Assembly: GCF_012999535.1 (NCBI RefSeq)
Contig: NZ_JABBWV010000006.1
Span: forward strand, 310,001 to 374,000
Length of the DNA stretch: 64,000 nucleotides
Direction of reading: 5' to 3'
From: Microbispora sp. H11081
GTDB lineage: Bacteria; Actinomycetota; Actinomycetes; Streptosporangiales; Streptosporangiaceae
Made by a program: the position numbers and the translations under genes
The notes under the pieces: model-generated
What the model saw: the letters and a program-made list of their open reading frames with translations, nothing else
Databases searched by the model: none
Told to the model about the DNA's origin: nothing
Part shown: one piece after another, positions 53,595-62,524 of the stretch
Position numbering within the stretch: the first letter of the stretch is position 1
Layout of the letters: each line of letters begins with the position of its first letter

Positions 53595-55811
53595 GTGGTG
53601 CGGGACGCTGTGGAGACGCATTTCATCGAGGCCGTCGGGGCGCTGACCCCCGGACCAGCCCGGGATCCTGACCTGCCGGTGCGGCCCGGGACGGGCCTGA
53701 CGGGCAGGCGGTGCCGTGAGCTGTTCGCCGTCCAGCTCGGCAGCCGGCTCCTCGACGTCGCGGCCCGGCACATGCGCGAGCGCGACGAGGGCTTCTACAC
53801 GATCGGCTCGTCGGGGCACGAGGGGAACGCCGCCGTCGCCGCCGCGCTCCGCGTGGACGACCCCGCGCTGCTGCACTACCGGTCCGGCGCCTTCTACCTG
53901 ACCCGATCCGCCCAGGCGGGCCGGCTGGCGGAGGAAGGGCTGCGCGACGTCCTGCTCGGCGTCGCGGCGTCGGCGGAGGATCCGATCGCGGGTGGCAGGC
54001 ACAAGGTGTTCGGCCACCCAGGGCTCGCCGTCATCCCGCAGACCTCCACCATCGCCAGTCACCTCCCGCGCGCCGTCGGCGTGGGCTTCGCCATCGAGCG
54101 GGCGGGCATGCTCGGCCTGCCCTCTCCCTGGCCGCGGGACGCCATCGCCGTGTGCAGCTTCGGCGACGCGTCGATGAACCACGCCTCCGCGCTGTCCGGG
54201 CTGAACACCGCCGCGTACGGCCGTCATCGCGGGCTGCGGATCCCGGTGCTGTTCGTCTGCGAGGACAACGGCCTCGGCATCAGCGTGAAGACGCCGCCGG
54301 AGTGGATCGAGCGGGCCAAGCACCCCCTGCTGGAGTATTTCCACGCCGACGGCGGCGACCTGGCCGACGCGTACGACGCGGCGCTGCGCGCGGTCGAGCA
54401 CGTGCGCGTCAACCGTGCCCCGGCGTTCCTGCACCTGCGGACCGTACGCCTGATGGGGCATGCCGGCTCGGACGTGGAGATCGGCTACCGCACCCGCCGC
54501 GAGATCACCGCCGACCTGGGTCGCGACCCGCTCGTCCGTACGGCGCGACTGCTGGTGGAGGCGGGACTGGCTCAGCCCGACGACCTGCTGGCGCGCTACG
54601 AGGCCGAGCGCGACCACGTGCTGAAGCTCGCGTCGGAGTGTGCGCGGCGGCCCAGGCTCACCACGGCGGAGGAGGTGACGGCACCGCTCGCGCCGCGCCG
54701 TCCCGGCGTGGTGGCCGCCGAGGCCGTCCGGGCGGCGCCCGCCGAGGCGCGTGAGCGCGCCTTCGCCACCCTGCCGGAGCGGGAGGGCGGGCTGACCGTG
54801 GCCCAGGCGGTCAACCGTACGCTGGCCGACGCGCTGGCGCTGGACCCCGGGGTGCTCGTGTTCGGCGAGGACGTGGCCCGCAAGGGCGGCGTGTACGGCG
54901 TGACGCGCGGGCTGTCGCGGAGGTTCGGGGCGGAGCGGGTCTTCGACACGCTCCTCGACGAGCAGGCGATCCTCGGGCTGGCGCTCGGGAGCGGGGTGGC
55001 GGGTCTGCTGCCGGTGCCGGAGATCCAATATCTCGCCTACGTGCACAACGCCCTTGATCAAATTCGCGGCGAGGCGTCGACCATGCAGTTCTTTTCGCAG
55101 GGCGCGTATCGCAATCCCATGGTCGTACGAGTCGCCTCGTATGCCTATCAAAAGGGATTTGGCGGGCATTTTCATAATGACAACTCGGTAGCCGCTTTGC
55201 GGGATATTCCCGGGGTGATCGTCGCGTCTCCCGCCCGGCCCGACGACGCCGCCGCGATGCTGCGCACCTGCCTGGCCGCCGCCCGCGCGGACGGCAGTGT
55301 CTGCGTGTTCCTCGAACCGATCGCGCTTTACCACACCCGTGATCTGTTCGAGGAGGGCGACGGCGGCTGGCTCGCGCCGTACGCGCCGCCGGCGCGCTGG
55401 ACGGAGACCCACGTCCCGGTGGGGCGCGCCCGCTCCTACGGCGACGGGCGCGACCTGACCATCGTGACGTACGGCAACGGGCTGCGCATGAGCCTGCGGG
55501 CGGCGGTGAAGCTCACGGCGGAGGACATGAGCTGCAGGGTCCTCGACCTGCGGTGGCTGTCGCCGCTGCCGGTGGACGACCTGGTGCGGGCGGCGGAGCT
55601 GACCGGCCGGGTGCTCATCGCCGACGAGACCCGGCGCAGCGGCGGGGTCTCGGAGAGCGTGATAGCGGCGCTCGTCGACAACGGCTTCCGCGGCCCGATC
55701 CGCCGTGTGACCTCACAGGACAGCTTCGTGCCGCTGGGCCCGGCCGCCGACACCGTCCTGCTGTCCGAGTCCGACATCGAACGCGCCGCCCGCAAACTCC
55801 TCACGGCGTGA
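53595..55811 (+). CDS. fused alpha-beta E1 component of a 2-oxoacid dehydrogenase
   Basis: A 738-residue thiamine-diphosphate enzyme. Residues about 1-360 match E1-alpha (IGSSGHEGNAAVAAAL, AVCSFGDASMNHASALSGLN with GDA in place of GDG, LFVCEDNGLGISV). Residues about 400-738 match E1-beta (TVAQAVNRTLADALALDPGV, VFGEDVARKGGVYGVTRGL, LPVPEIQYLAYVHNALDQIR, ADETRRSGGVSESV). No E2 or E3 gene is nearby, so partners must be encoded elsewhere. The neighbourhood (leucine/isovalerate operon) suggests branched-chain oxoacids as substrate. GTG 53595 lies seven bases after CATAAT and lacks a ribosome binding site. Codon use is AT-rich at about 55021-55215. Confidence 0.88.
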   Translation: MVRDAVETHFIEAVGALTPGPARDPDLPVRPGTGLTGRRCRELFAVQLGSRLLDVAARHMRERDEGFYTIGSSGHEGNAAVAAALRVDDPALLHYRSGAFYLTRSAQAGRLAEEGLRDVLLGVAASAEDPIAGGRHKVFGHPGLAVIPQTSTIASHLPRAVGVGFAIERAGMLGLPSPWPRDAIAVCSFGDASMNHASALSGLNTAAYGRHRGLRIPVLFVCEDNGLGISVKTPPEWIERAKHPLLEYFHADGGDLADAYDAALRAVEHVRVNRAPAFLHLRTVRLMGHAGSDVEIGYRTRREITADLGRDPLVRTARLLVEAGLAQPDDLLARYEAERDHVLKLASECARRPRLTTAEEVTAPLAPRRPGVVAAEAVRAAPAEARERAFATLPEREGGLTVAQAVNRTLADALALDPGVLVFGEDVARKGGVYGVTRGLSRRFGAERVFDTLLDEQAILGLALGSGVAGLLPVPEIQYLAYVHNALDQIRGEASTMQFFSQGAYRNPMVVRVASYAYQKGFGGHFHNDNSVAALRDIPGVIVASPARPDDAAAMLRTCLAAARADGSVCVFLEPIALYHTRDLFEEGDGGWLAPYAPPARWTETHVPVGRARSYGDGRDLTIVTYGNGLRMSLRAAVKLTAEDMSCRVLDLRWLSPLPVDDLVRAAELTGRVLIADETRRSGGVSESVIAALVDNGFRGPIRRVTSQDSFVPLGPAADTVLLSESDIERAARKLLTA

Positions 55812-56098
55812 TCTTGTAGTTTGTCGCACGTACGGCGCCTGACCTGCTCGTCTTCGCTTCGTGATCTTGCATGAAATCCGGCCCTGTGGCTGGTGACCAG
55901 GGTTTTCTCGTTCCGTGATCTTGCACTTGCAAGATCACGGAAGGCGTACGCGCTGGCAGGCAGGGGTTTGGTGTCGAGAACTGCAAGATCACGGACGGGA
56001 TCTCGGCAGTTCGGGGGCCGTACGTGCGACAAACTACAAGATCACGCGCGGTTGGGGTGCGGGTCGCGCCACCTCTCTGCGACAAATTACAAGATCAC
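55807..56098. repeat. cluster of CAAGATCAC/GTGATCTTG inverted repeats
   Basis: Six copies of a 9-bp core occur in 292 bases: GTGATCTTG at 55808, 55861 and 55915, and the reverse complement CAAGATCAC at 55930, 55984, 56037 and 56090 (seven counting both arms of the central hairpin). The outer copies extend: bases 55807-55836 are the perfect 30-bp reverse complement of 56017-56046, and 56080-56098 is a shorter relative. The cluster starts on the E1 stop codon and ends before the TetR gene. It resembles an intergenic REP/BIME-like element, not a CRISPR, since orientation alternates and spacers are irregular. Confidence 0.9.
55911..55942. repeat. perfect 15-bp inverted repeat at the centre of the cluster
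   Basis: TTCCGTGATCTTGCA (55911-55925) and its exact reverse complement (55928-55942) are separated by only CT. As RNA on either strand this would be a very stable hairpin and could act as a bidirectional terminator between E1 and the convergent TetR gene; as DNA it could form a cruciform. Confidence 0.85.
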
Positions 56099-56136
56099 CC
56101 CCTCCTCCCTCCTCCCACCCCCCTCCTCCTTTTTTC
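56098..56136. other. polypyrimidine tract after the repeat cluster
   Basis: A run of C and T of about 38 bases broken by one A (near 56118), ending in TTTTTT just at the 3' end of the TetR gene. On the minus strand it is a purine run directly downstream of the TetR stop. Confidence 0.7.
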
Positions 56137-56728
56137 AACCTAAGGGGGAGAGGGCGGCGCGGGCCATGGTGTGGAGGAGGGCGGCCATGGCGTCGGGGGC
56201 CAGCTCCCCCGCGCTGCGCGGAGTGGAGTTGAGCAGGCCGAACACCGCGTGCGTCGCGGCGCGCAGCCGCGCGGGCGGGCAGGCGGGGTGCAGCTCCGAC
56301 AGCACGGTCACCCACTCCTCGGTGTACAGCCGCTGCAGCCGCCGGATGGCCCGCCGGGCCTGCTCGGGCACGTTGTCCAGCTCGCGCTCGTGCACCCGGA
56401 TCAGCGCGGGGTGATTCATCGCGAACTCGATGTGCCCGGACAGCAGCGCCTCAAGCGCGGCCTCCGCGGTGTCCGGGTCGGCGGTGGTGGCCAGCCGCGC
56501 CCCCTGCTCGCGCAGCCGCTCGCTGATGTCCAGCAGCATCTCGGCGAGCAGGGCCTCCTTGCCGCTGAAATGCCGGTACAGCGCCGGTCCTGACACGCCC
56601 ACGGCCGCGCCGATGTCCTCGATGGACACGCCGTGGAAGCCGCGCGCGGCGAAGAGCTCCGCGGCGGCGTCTAGGATCTCGGCCCGCCGATTGCGGGTAG
56701 GGGTCGTCACGGTCCTCCCGGTCTTCAC
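56135..56728 (-). CDS. TetR-family regulator of the adjacent leucine/isovalerate operon
   Basis: A 197-residue TetR repressor. The DNA-binding domain is [20 protein letters not shown] followed by [20 protein letters not shown] (about residues 15-55). The effector domain is all-helical with a C-terminal TetR_C-like segment. It is divergent from the methylcrotonyl-CoA carboxylase operon, and a palindrome in between (56751-56766) is its probable operator. Such regulators usually respond to an acyl-CoA. GTG 56728 lies six bases after TACCAT; GTG 56710, which has GGGAGG upstream, is a good alternative. Confidence 0.9.
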   Translation of the reverse strand: MKTGRTVTTPTRNRRAEILDAAAELFAARGFHGVSIEDIGAAVGVSGPALYRHFSGKEALLAEMLLDISERLREQGARLATTADPDTAEAALEALLSGHIEFAMNHPALIRVHERELDNVPEQARRAIRRLQRLYTEEWVTVLSELHPACPPARLRAATHAVFGLLNSTPRSAGELAPDAMAALLHTMARAALSPLG

Positions 56729-56750
56729 GGCACCATGGTAGACGGAGTCT

Positions 56751-56766
56751 GTTAGCGATGATTAAC
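56751..56766. promoter_or_regulatory. TetR operator-like palindrome over the carboxylase start
   Basis: GTTAGCGATGATTAAC; with flanking bases the arms read TGTTA...TAACA. It overlaps the ATG at 56758 and a GAGTCT box (56745-56750) seven bases before it, so bound repressor would block a leaderless transcript of the carboxylase operon. It lies about 10 bases upstream of the TetR gene's own TACCAT box. Confidence 0.62.
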
Positions 56767-58350
56767 ATTCCGAGCATGAGTACGAGTGACTGGCCGGTGC
56801 TGGAGAGCCGGTGCGACCCGGGCGGCGAGCCGTACAAGCGCAACGCGGAGGCGAACGAACGCCTGGTCGCGGACCTGCGGGAACGGCTCGCGACGGCGGC
56901 GCGCGGCGGCCCGGAACGGGCTCGGACCAGGCACGTCCAGCGCGGCAAGCTGCTGCCCAGGGACCGTGTCGACACGCTCCTCGACCCCGGTGGGCGATTC
57001 CTGGAGCTGTCCCCGCTCGCGGCCACCGGCATGTACGACGACCAGGCCCCGGCCGCCGGGATCATCACCGGCGTGGGGCGGGTCGCCGGGCGCGAGGTCG
57101 TGATCGTGGCCAACGACGCCACCGTCAAGGGCGGCACGTACTACCCGATGACGGTCAAGAAGCACCTGCGGGCCCAGGAGGTCGCGCTCCACAACAACCT
57201 GCCGTGCGTGTACCTGGTCGACTCCGGCGGCGCGTTCCTGCCGAAGCAGGACGAGGTCTTCCCCGACAGGGAGCACTTCGGCCGCATCTTCTACAACCAG
57301 GCCACCATGTCGGCCAAGGGCATCCCGCAGATCGCGGCCGTGCTGGGCTCCTGTACGGCGGGCGGGGCGTACGTCCCGGCGATGAGCGACGAGGCGGTGA
57401 TCGTCCGCGGCCAGGGCACGATCTTCCTGGGCGGGCCGCCGCTGGTGAAGGCCGCGACCGGCGAGACCGTCACGGCCGAGGAACTCGGCGGCGGCGAGGT
57501 CCACGCGCGCGTCAGCGGCGTCACCGACCACCTCGCCGACGACGACGCGCACGCCCTGAAGATCGTGCGCGACATCGTCGCGTCGCTCGGCCCGAGAAGT
57601 CCTCGCCCGTGGGAGGTGGGCCCCGCCGAGCCGCCGCTCCACGACCCGCACGACCTGTACGGCATCGTCCCGCAGGACACGCGCCAGCCGTACGACGTGC
57701 GCGAGGTGATCGCCCGGATCGTCGACGGCAGCCGGTTCCTGGAGTTCAAGGCGGAGTACGGCCCGACCCTGGTCACCGGGTTCGCCGCGATCCACGGGCA
57801 CCCGGTGGGGATCGTGGCCAACAGCGGCGTCCTGTTCGGCGAGTCGGCGCTCAAGGGCGCCCATTTCATCGAGTTGTGCGACCGGCGGTCGATCCCGCTG
57901 GTGTTCCTGCAGAACATCAGCGGCTTCATGGTCGGCAAGGCGTACGAGGCCGGGGGGATCGCCAAGCACGGCGCGAAGATGGTGACGGCGGTCGCCTGCG
58001 CCCGGGTGCCGAAGCTCACGGTGATCATCGGTGGCTCGTTCGGCGCGGGCAACTACGCGATGGCGGGCCGCGCCTACTCGCCCCGCTTCCTGTGGATGTG
58101 GCCGAACGCCCGCATCTCGGTCATGGGCGGTGAGCAGGCCGCCACCGTGCTCACCATGGTCGGCGACGCCGACGCGGACGAGATCCGGGCACAGTACGAG
58201 CACCAGGGCAATCCCTACTACTCGACGGCACGCCTGTGGGACGACGGGGTGATCGACCCGGTGGACACCAGGACCGTGCTCGGACTGGCGCTCGGCGCCG
58301 CCGCGAACGCCCCCCTCGAACCCGTCGGCTACGGCGTCTTCCGGATGTGA
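56758..58350 (+). CDS. 3-methylcrotonyl-CoA carboxylase carboxyltransferase (beta) subunit
   Basis: A 530-residue carboxyltransferase that moves CO2 from carboxybiotin to an acyl-CoA, probably 3-methylcrotonyl-CoA given the operon. Two crotonase-fold halves are visible: [20 protein letters not shown] and [26 protein letters not shown] in the first, [23 protein letters not shown] and [20 protein letters not shown] in the second. KQDEVFPD and the length match MCC-beta better than propionyl-CoA carboxylase. ATG 56758 fits a leaderless start; an in-frame ATG lies at 56776. The biotin subunit gene follows after 75 bases. Confidence 0.93.
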   Translation: MINIPSMSTSDWPVLESRCDPGGEPYKRNAEANERLVADLRERLATAARGGPERARTRHVQRGKLLPRDRVDTLLDPGGRFLELSPLAATGMYDDQAPAAGIITGVGRVAGREVVIVANDATVKGGTYYPMTVKKHLRAQEVALHNNLPCVYLVDSGGAFLPKQDEVFPDREHFGRIFYNQATMSAKGIPQIAAVLGSCTAGGAYVPAMSDEAVIVRGQGTIFLGGPPLVKAATGETVTAEELGGGEVHARVSGVTDHLADDDAHALKIVRDIVASLGPRSPRPWEVGPAEPPLHDPHDLYGIVPQDTRQPYDVREVIARIVDGSRFLEFKAEYGPTLVTGFAAIHGHPVGIVANSGVLFGESALKGAHFIELCDRRSIPLVFLQNISGFMVGKAYEAGGIAKHGAKMVTAVACARVPKLTVIIGGSFGAGNYAMAGRAYSPRFLWMWPNARISVMGGEQAATVLTMVGDADADEIRAQYEHQGNPYYSTARLWDDGVIDPVDTRTVLGLALGAAANAPLEPVGYGVFRM

Positions 58351-58425
58351 GGCAGTGTTGATGACGCGTTCACCGGCTCCCCGCCCGCTTCACGAGCGGC
58401 CGTCCCGTCACCTGGGGTGGTCGTG

Positions 58426-60369
58426 ATGTTCACCGGTGTCCTGGTCGCGAACCGGGGTGAGATCGCCGTACGGATCATCCGCACGCTCCGCGCGCTGGGG
58501 ATCCGCGCGATCGCGGTGCACAGCGACGCCGACCGCGACGCCCGTCACGTGCGCGAGGCCGACCTCGCCGTACGGCTCGCGCGCGGCTATCTCGACGTCG
58601 AGGGGATCGTCGAGGCCGCCCGGGTGAGCGGTGCCCAGGCTGTCCACCCCGGGTACGGCTTCCTCGCCGAGAACGCCGGGTTCGCCCGGCGCTGCGCCGA
58701 GGAGGGCCTGGTGTTCGTCGGGCCTCCGGCCGGGGCCATCGAGGCCATGGGCGACAAGATCAGGGCGAAGGAGACGGTCGCCGGCGCGGGCGTGCCGGTC
58801 GTCCCCGGCGGCGCGGAGCCACACGACGACCTGGCCGAGGTCGCCGCGCGCATCGGCTTCCCCGTGCTGATCAAGCCGTCCGCGGGCGGGGGCGGCAAGG
58901 GCATGCTGCGGGTCGACTCGGCCGAGGGCCTGACCGCGGCCGTCGAGTCGGCCCGCCGTACGGCGACGGCGGCGTTCGGGGACGGCACGCTGCTGATCGA
59001 GCGGTTCGTGGACCGGCCCCGGCACATCGAGATCCAGGTCATGGCCGACCGTCACGGCAACGTCGTCCACCTGGGCGAGCGCGAGTGCAGCCTGCAGCGG
59101 CGCCACCAGAAGATCATCGAGGAGGCGCCGTCGCCGTTGCTCGACGAGGAGACGCGGGCCCGCATGGGCGCGGCGGCGGTGGAGGCCGCCCGGTCGGTCG
59201 GCTACGTCGGCGCGGGCACGGTCGAGTTCATCGTCCCCGGTTCCCGTCCCGGCGAGTTCTTCTTCATGGAGATGAACACCCGGCTCCAGGTCGAGCACCC
59301 GGTCACCGAGATGGTCACCGGCCTCGACCTGGTCGAGTTGCAACTGCGGGTCGCGGCGGGGGAGCCGCTGCCGTTCGGCCAGGACGAGGTGCGCCTGCGC
59401 GGCCACGCCGTCGAGGCCCGCGTGTACGCCGAGGACCCCGCGCGTGACTTCCTCCCCACGGGCGGCCGGGTCCTGGCCCTGCGGGAGCCGGCGGGCGAGG
59501 GCGTGCGCTTCGACTCGGGGCTGACTCCCGGGATGACGGTGGGCAGCGACTACGACCCCATGCTGGCCAAGGCGGTGGCCTGGGCCCCCGGCAGGGCGGG
59601 CGCGCTCGCGGCGCTCGACCGGGCGCTGGCCTCCACCGTGGTCCTCGGGGTCACCACGAACATCGGGTTCCTGCGCGCGCTGCTGGCCGATCCGGAGGTC
59701 ACGGCGGGGCGGCTCGACACGGGGCTGGTGGAGCGGCGGCTCGGCGACCTGGTGAGCGGAAACGTGCCGGACGAGGTGCTCGCGGCGGCTGCGCTCGTCT
59801 TCCAGTCAGGCTTCGACCGCCGCGCCTCGGGCGATCCGTGGGACGTGGCCGACGGCTGGCGGGTGGGAGAGCCCGCGTGGACGGTGCACCGGCTCGGCGT
59901 GCCCGTACGGGTCAGGGGCGCGGCGGGAGACGCGGAGATCGAAGTTAACGATCGTTCACTTGGCCGGGCGCGGCTGGCGTGGACAGGCCCGGAGGAGGTG
60001 GCGGTCACCGTCGGCGGTGTCACGCGCGCGTACGCCGTGGCCCGGAACCGCGACACGGTGTGGCTCGCCGAGGGCGGCCGGGCCTGGCCGGTCACCCGGC
60101 ACGAGCCTGGCGACCCGAACGACCGGCCGGGCGGGGCCCTCGCGGGCGACGGGGCCGTACGCAGCCCCATGCCGGGAACGGTGCTGCTGGTGAAGGCGGC
60201 CGAGGGCGACCGGGTCAGCGCCGGGCAGCCGCTGGTCGTCGTGGAGGCGATGAAGATGGAACACACCCTGACGGCGCCGGCCGACGGCGTGCTCGCCGAG
60301 CTGCGGGCCCGGCCGGGACAGACGGTGGAGCTGGACGCGGTCCTCGCGAGGGTGACGCCGTGCGAGTGA
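58426..60369 (+). CDS. acyl-CoA (methylcrotonyl-CoA) carboxylase biotin-carrying alpha subunit
   Basis: A 647-residue protein with biotin carboxylase (about 1-450) and biotinyl carrier (about 575-647) domains. The first has [36 protein letters not shown], the ATP-grasp Gly-loop [21 protein letters not shown], and [19 protein letters not shown]. The biotin site is EAMKMEH (Lys about residue 609). It carboxylates biotin with ATP and bicarbonate for the beta subunit. ATG 58426 was chosen. A TetR-operator-like palindrome lies within the gene at 59944-59959. Confidence 0.94.
   Translation: MFTGVLVANRGEIAVRIIRTLRALGIRAIAVHSDADRDARHVREADLAVRLARGYLDVEGIVEAARVSGAQAVHPGYGFLAENAGFARRCAEEGLVFVGPPAGAIEAMGDKIRAKETVAGAGVPVVPGGAEPHDDLAEVAARIGFPVLIKPSAGGGGKGMLRVDSAEGLTAAVESARRTATAAFGDGTLLIERFVDRPRHIEIQVMADRHGNVVHLGERECSLQRRHQKIIEEAPSPLLDEETRARMGAAAVEAARSVGYVGAGTVEFIVPGSRPGEFFFMEMNTRLQVEHPVTEMVTGLDLVELQLRVAAGEPLPFGQDEVRLRGHAVEARVYAEDPARDFLPTGGRVLALREPAGEGVRFDSGLTPGMTVGSDYDPMLAKAVAWAPGRAGALAALDRALASTVVLGVTTNIGFLRALLADPEVTAGRLDTGLVERRLGDLVSGNVPDEVLAAAALVFQSGFDRRASGDPWDVADGWRVGEPAWTVHRLGVPVRVRGAAGDAEIEVNDRSLGRARLAWTGPEEVAVTVGGVTRAYAVARNRDTVWLAEGGRAWPVTRHEPGDPNDRPGGALAGDGAVRSPMPGTVLLVKAAEGDRVSAGQPLVVVEAMKMEHTLTAPADGVLAELRARPGQTVELDAVLARVTPCE
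59944..59959. promoter_or_regulatory. operator-like palindrome inside the alpha-subunit gene
   Basis: GTTAACGATCGTTCAC, a near-perfect palindrome (one mismatch in GTTAACGATCGTTAAC). It shares GTTA-CGAT--TT-AC with the site upstream of the operon and is notably AT-rich against its surroundings. It may be a secondary TetR site. Confidence 0.4.
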
Positions 60370-61253
60370 CGATCTACGAGGTCGGCCCGCGCGACGGCCT
60401 GCAGAACGAGTCCGCCGTCGTGCCCGTCGAGGTCAAGCGCGAGTTCATCGGGCGGCTGGCCGAGGCAGGGCTGACGACGATCGAGGCGACGAGCTTCGTC
60501 CACCCGAAGTGGGTGCCCCAGCTCGCGGACGCGGGCGAACTGCTGGAGAGCCTGACCCGGGTGCCGGGAGTGCGCTACCCGGTGCTCGTCCCGAACGAGC
60601 GGGGTCTCGACCGCGCGCTCGATCAGAGGGTGACCGACATCGCGATCTTCGGCAGCGCCACCGAGTCGTTCGCCCGGCGCAACCTGAACCGGACCGTCGA
60701 GTCGCAGTTCGAGATGTTCGCCCCCGTCGTCGAACGGGCCCTCGCCCACGGCATGCGCGTCAGGGCGTACGTGTCGATGTGCTTCGCCGACCCCTGGGAG
60801 GGCCCGGTCGCGCCCGAGCAGGTCGCCAGGGTCGGGCGCAGGCTGCTCGACCTCGGCTGCTATGAGTTGTCGCTGGGCGACACGATCGGCGTCGGCACGC
60901 CACGGCACGTCGAGGCGCTGCTCGACGCCTTCGCCGGGGCAGGTGTCGGGACGGACCGGCTTGCCGTCCACTTCCACGACACCTACGGCCAGGCCCTGGC
61001 CAACACGCTCACCGCGCTCAAGCGGGGGATCACGGTCGTGGACTCCTCCGCCGGCGGCATCGGCGGCTGCCCGTACGCCAAGAGCGCCACCGGCAACCTC
61101 GCGACCGAGGACCTGGTCTGGATGCTCGACGGTCTCGGCGTCGAGACCGGGGTGGACGTCAGGTCGCTGGCCGCCACCAGCCTCTGGCTCGCCGAGATCC
61201 TGGGCCGGCCGAGCCCCTCCCGCGTCGTCCAGGCTCTCGCCAAGGAGATTTGA
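60360..61253 (+). CDS. hydroxymethylglutaryl-CoA lyase
   Basis: A 297-residue TIM-barrel lyase splitting HMG-CoA to acetoacetate and acetyl-CoA, the last step of leucine degradation. [12 protein letters not shown] (residues 7-18) carries the catalytic Arg-Asp, [17 protein letters not shown] follows, metal His-x-His is in [11 protein letters not shown], and the signature [18 protein letters not shown] holds the catalytic Cys. GTG 60360 overlaps the end of the alpha-subunit gene by 10 bases; GTG 60366 is also possible. Confidence 0.95.
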   Translation: MRVTIYEVGPRDGLQNESAVVPVEVKREFIGRLAEAGLTTIEATSFVHPKWVPQLADAGELLESLTRVPGVRYPVLVPNERGLDRALDQRVTDIAIFGSATESFARRNLNRTVESQFEMFAPVVERALAHGMRVRAYVSMCFADPWEGPVAPEQVARVGRRLLDLGCYELSLGDTIGVGTPRHVEALLDAFAGAGVGTDRLAVHFHDTYGQALANTLTALKRGITVVDSSAGGIGGCPYAKSATGNLATEDLVWMLDGLGVETGVDVRSLAATSLWLAEILGRPSPSRVVQALAKEI

Positions 61254-61254
61254 G

Positions 61255-62403
61255 ATGCTCAACGAGGAGCACGTCGAACTGCGCAAGTCGGTCGAGGAGT
61301 TCGCCCGCGAGGTGGTGGCCCCCGTCATCGGGGACTACTACGAGCGGTGCGAGTTCCCGTACGACATCGTCCGCAAGATGGGGGCGATGGGCCTGTTCGG
61401 CCTGCCGATCCCGGAGGAGTACGGCGGCATGGGCGGCGACTACTTCGCGCTGTGCCTGGCCCTGGAGGAGCTGGCCAGGGTCGACTCCTCCGTGGCGATC
61501 ACCCTGGAGGCGGCGGTCTCGCTGGGCGAGATGCCGATCCTGCGGTTCGGCACGGACGCGCAGAAGCAGCGGTGGCTGCCGAGGATGGCGGCGGGGGAGG
61601 TCCTCGGGGCGTTCGGCCTGACCGAGCCAGGCGGCGGGTCCGACGTGCCGGGCGGCATGCGCACCACGGCCGTCCTCGACGGCGGCGAGTGGGTGATCAA
61701 CGGATCGAAGGCGTTCATCACCAATTCGGGCACCGACATCACCGGCGTGGTCGGGGTGGCGGCGATCACCGGCCGCCGCGAGAACGGGAAGCCGGAGATC
61801 TCCACGATCCTCGTGCCGTCGGGCACGCCCGGTTTCACGGTGTCGAAGAAGTATTCCAAGGTCGGCTGGTCGGCCTCGGACACCAGGGAACTGTCGTTCG
61901 CCGACTGCCGGGTGCCGGAGGAGAACCTGCTGGGCGAGCGCGGCCGGGGCTACGCCCAGTTCCTGCAGACCCTCGACGAGGGCCGGGTGGCCATCGCGGC
62001 GCTGTCGGTCGGTCTCGCCCAGGGCTGCGTGGACGAGTCGCTGCGCTACGTGGGCGAGCGCCGGGCCTTCGGCCAGGAGATCGGCCGCTACCAGGCCCTG
62101 CAGTTCAAGATCGCCGATATGGAGGCCAGGGCGCACACCGCCCGCCTGGCCTACTACCACGCCGCCGAGCGCATGCTGGCGGGCCTGCCGTTCAAGAAGG
62201 AGGCCGCGATCGCCAAGCTGGTGTCGTCCAACGCCGCGATGGACAACGCCCGCGACGCGACCCAGATCTTCGGCGGCTATGGCTTCATGAACGAGTTCCC
62301 CGTCGGCCGCTTCTACCGGGACGCGAAGATCCTGGAGATCGGCGAGGGCACCAGCGAGGTGCAGCGCATGCTCATCGCCCGCGAGCTCGGCCTGCCCGCT
62401 TAG
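61255..62403 (+). CDS. acyl-CoA dehydrogenase, probably isovaleryl-CoA type
   Basis: A 382-residue FAD enzyme. FGLTEPGGGSDVPGGMRTTA and WVINGSKAFITNSG form the flavin/substrate region, DEGRVAIAALSVGLAQG lies in the middle domain, RRAFGQEIGRYQALQFKIADM and ATQIFGGYGFMNEFPVGRFYRD near the end, and the catalytic-base candidate Glu in LEIGEGTSEVQRM. Operon position with MCC and HMG-CoA lyase points to isovaleryl-CoA (leucine) or a related branched acyl-CoA; citronellyl-type substrates are an alternative. AAGGAGAT precedes the ATG, two bases after the lyase stop. Confidence 0.92.
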   Translation: MLNEEHVELRKSVEEFAREVVAPVIGDYYERCEFPYDIVRKMGAMGLFGLPIPEEYGGMGGDYFALCLALEELARVDSSVAITLEAAVSLGEMPILRFGTDAQKQRWLPRMAAGEVLGAFGLTEPGGGSDVPGGMRTTAVLDGGEWVINGSKAFITNSGTDITGVVGVAAITGRRENGKPEISTILVPSGTPGFTVSKKYSKVGWSASDTRELSFADCRVPEENLLGERGRGYAQFLQTLDEGRVAIAALSVGLAQGCVDESLRYVGERRAFGQEIGRYQALQFKIADMEARAHTARLAYYHAAERMLAGLPFKKEAAIAKLVSSNAAMDNARDATQIFGGYGFMNEFPVGRFYRDAKILEIGEGTSEVQRMLIARELGLPA

Positions 62404-62474
62404 ATCGCTGTCACCTGGCGATACGCCGTGCTCGATCGTGCGAGCCGGGGTCGCGTACACGTACCGGAGGCCGT

Positions 62475-62503
62475 CGTCGCCGGGGGATGCCCCCGCGGCG
62501 ACG
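62475..62503. terminator. hairpin terminator between convergent operons
   Basis: A 12-bp stem with one bulged G (62475-62486 with 62491-62503) and loop ATGC. It closes the leucine operon and faces the convergent HAD gene. Confidence 0.6.
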
Positions 62504-62524
62504 AGCGGCTGCCGCGAAGACGCC

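Noticed and set aside
53595-55811. Frameshift-fused neighbouring E1-alpha and E1-beta genes
   Set aside because: The frame is open throughout, the linker is coding-like, and single-chain E1 proteins are a known arrangement, so the fusion looks genuine.
55807-56098. CRISPR array
   Set aside because: Repeat cores alternate in orientation, spacing is irregular (6 to 54 bp) and no cas gene is present.
55893-56414. Plus-strand frame of about 173 codons crossing the inverted repeats
   Set aside because: Its repeated CDKLQDH/TNYKIT words are simply translations of the repeat units, and the rest is antisense to the TetR gene.
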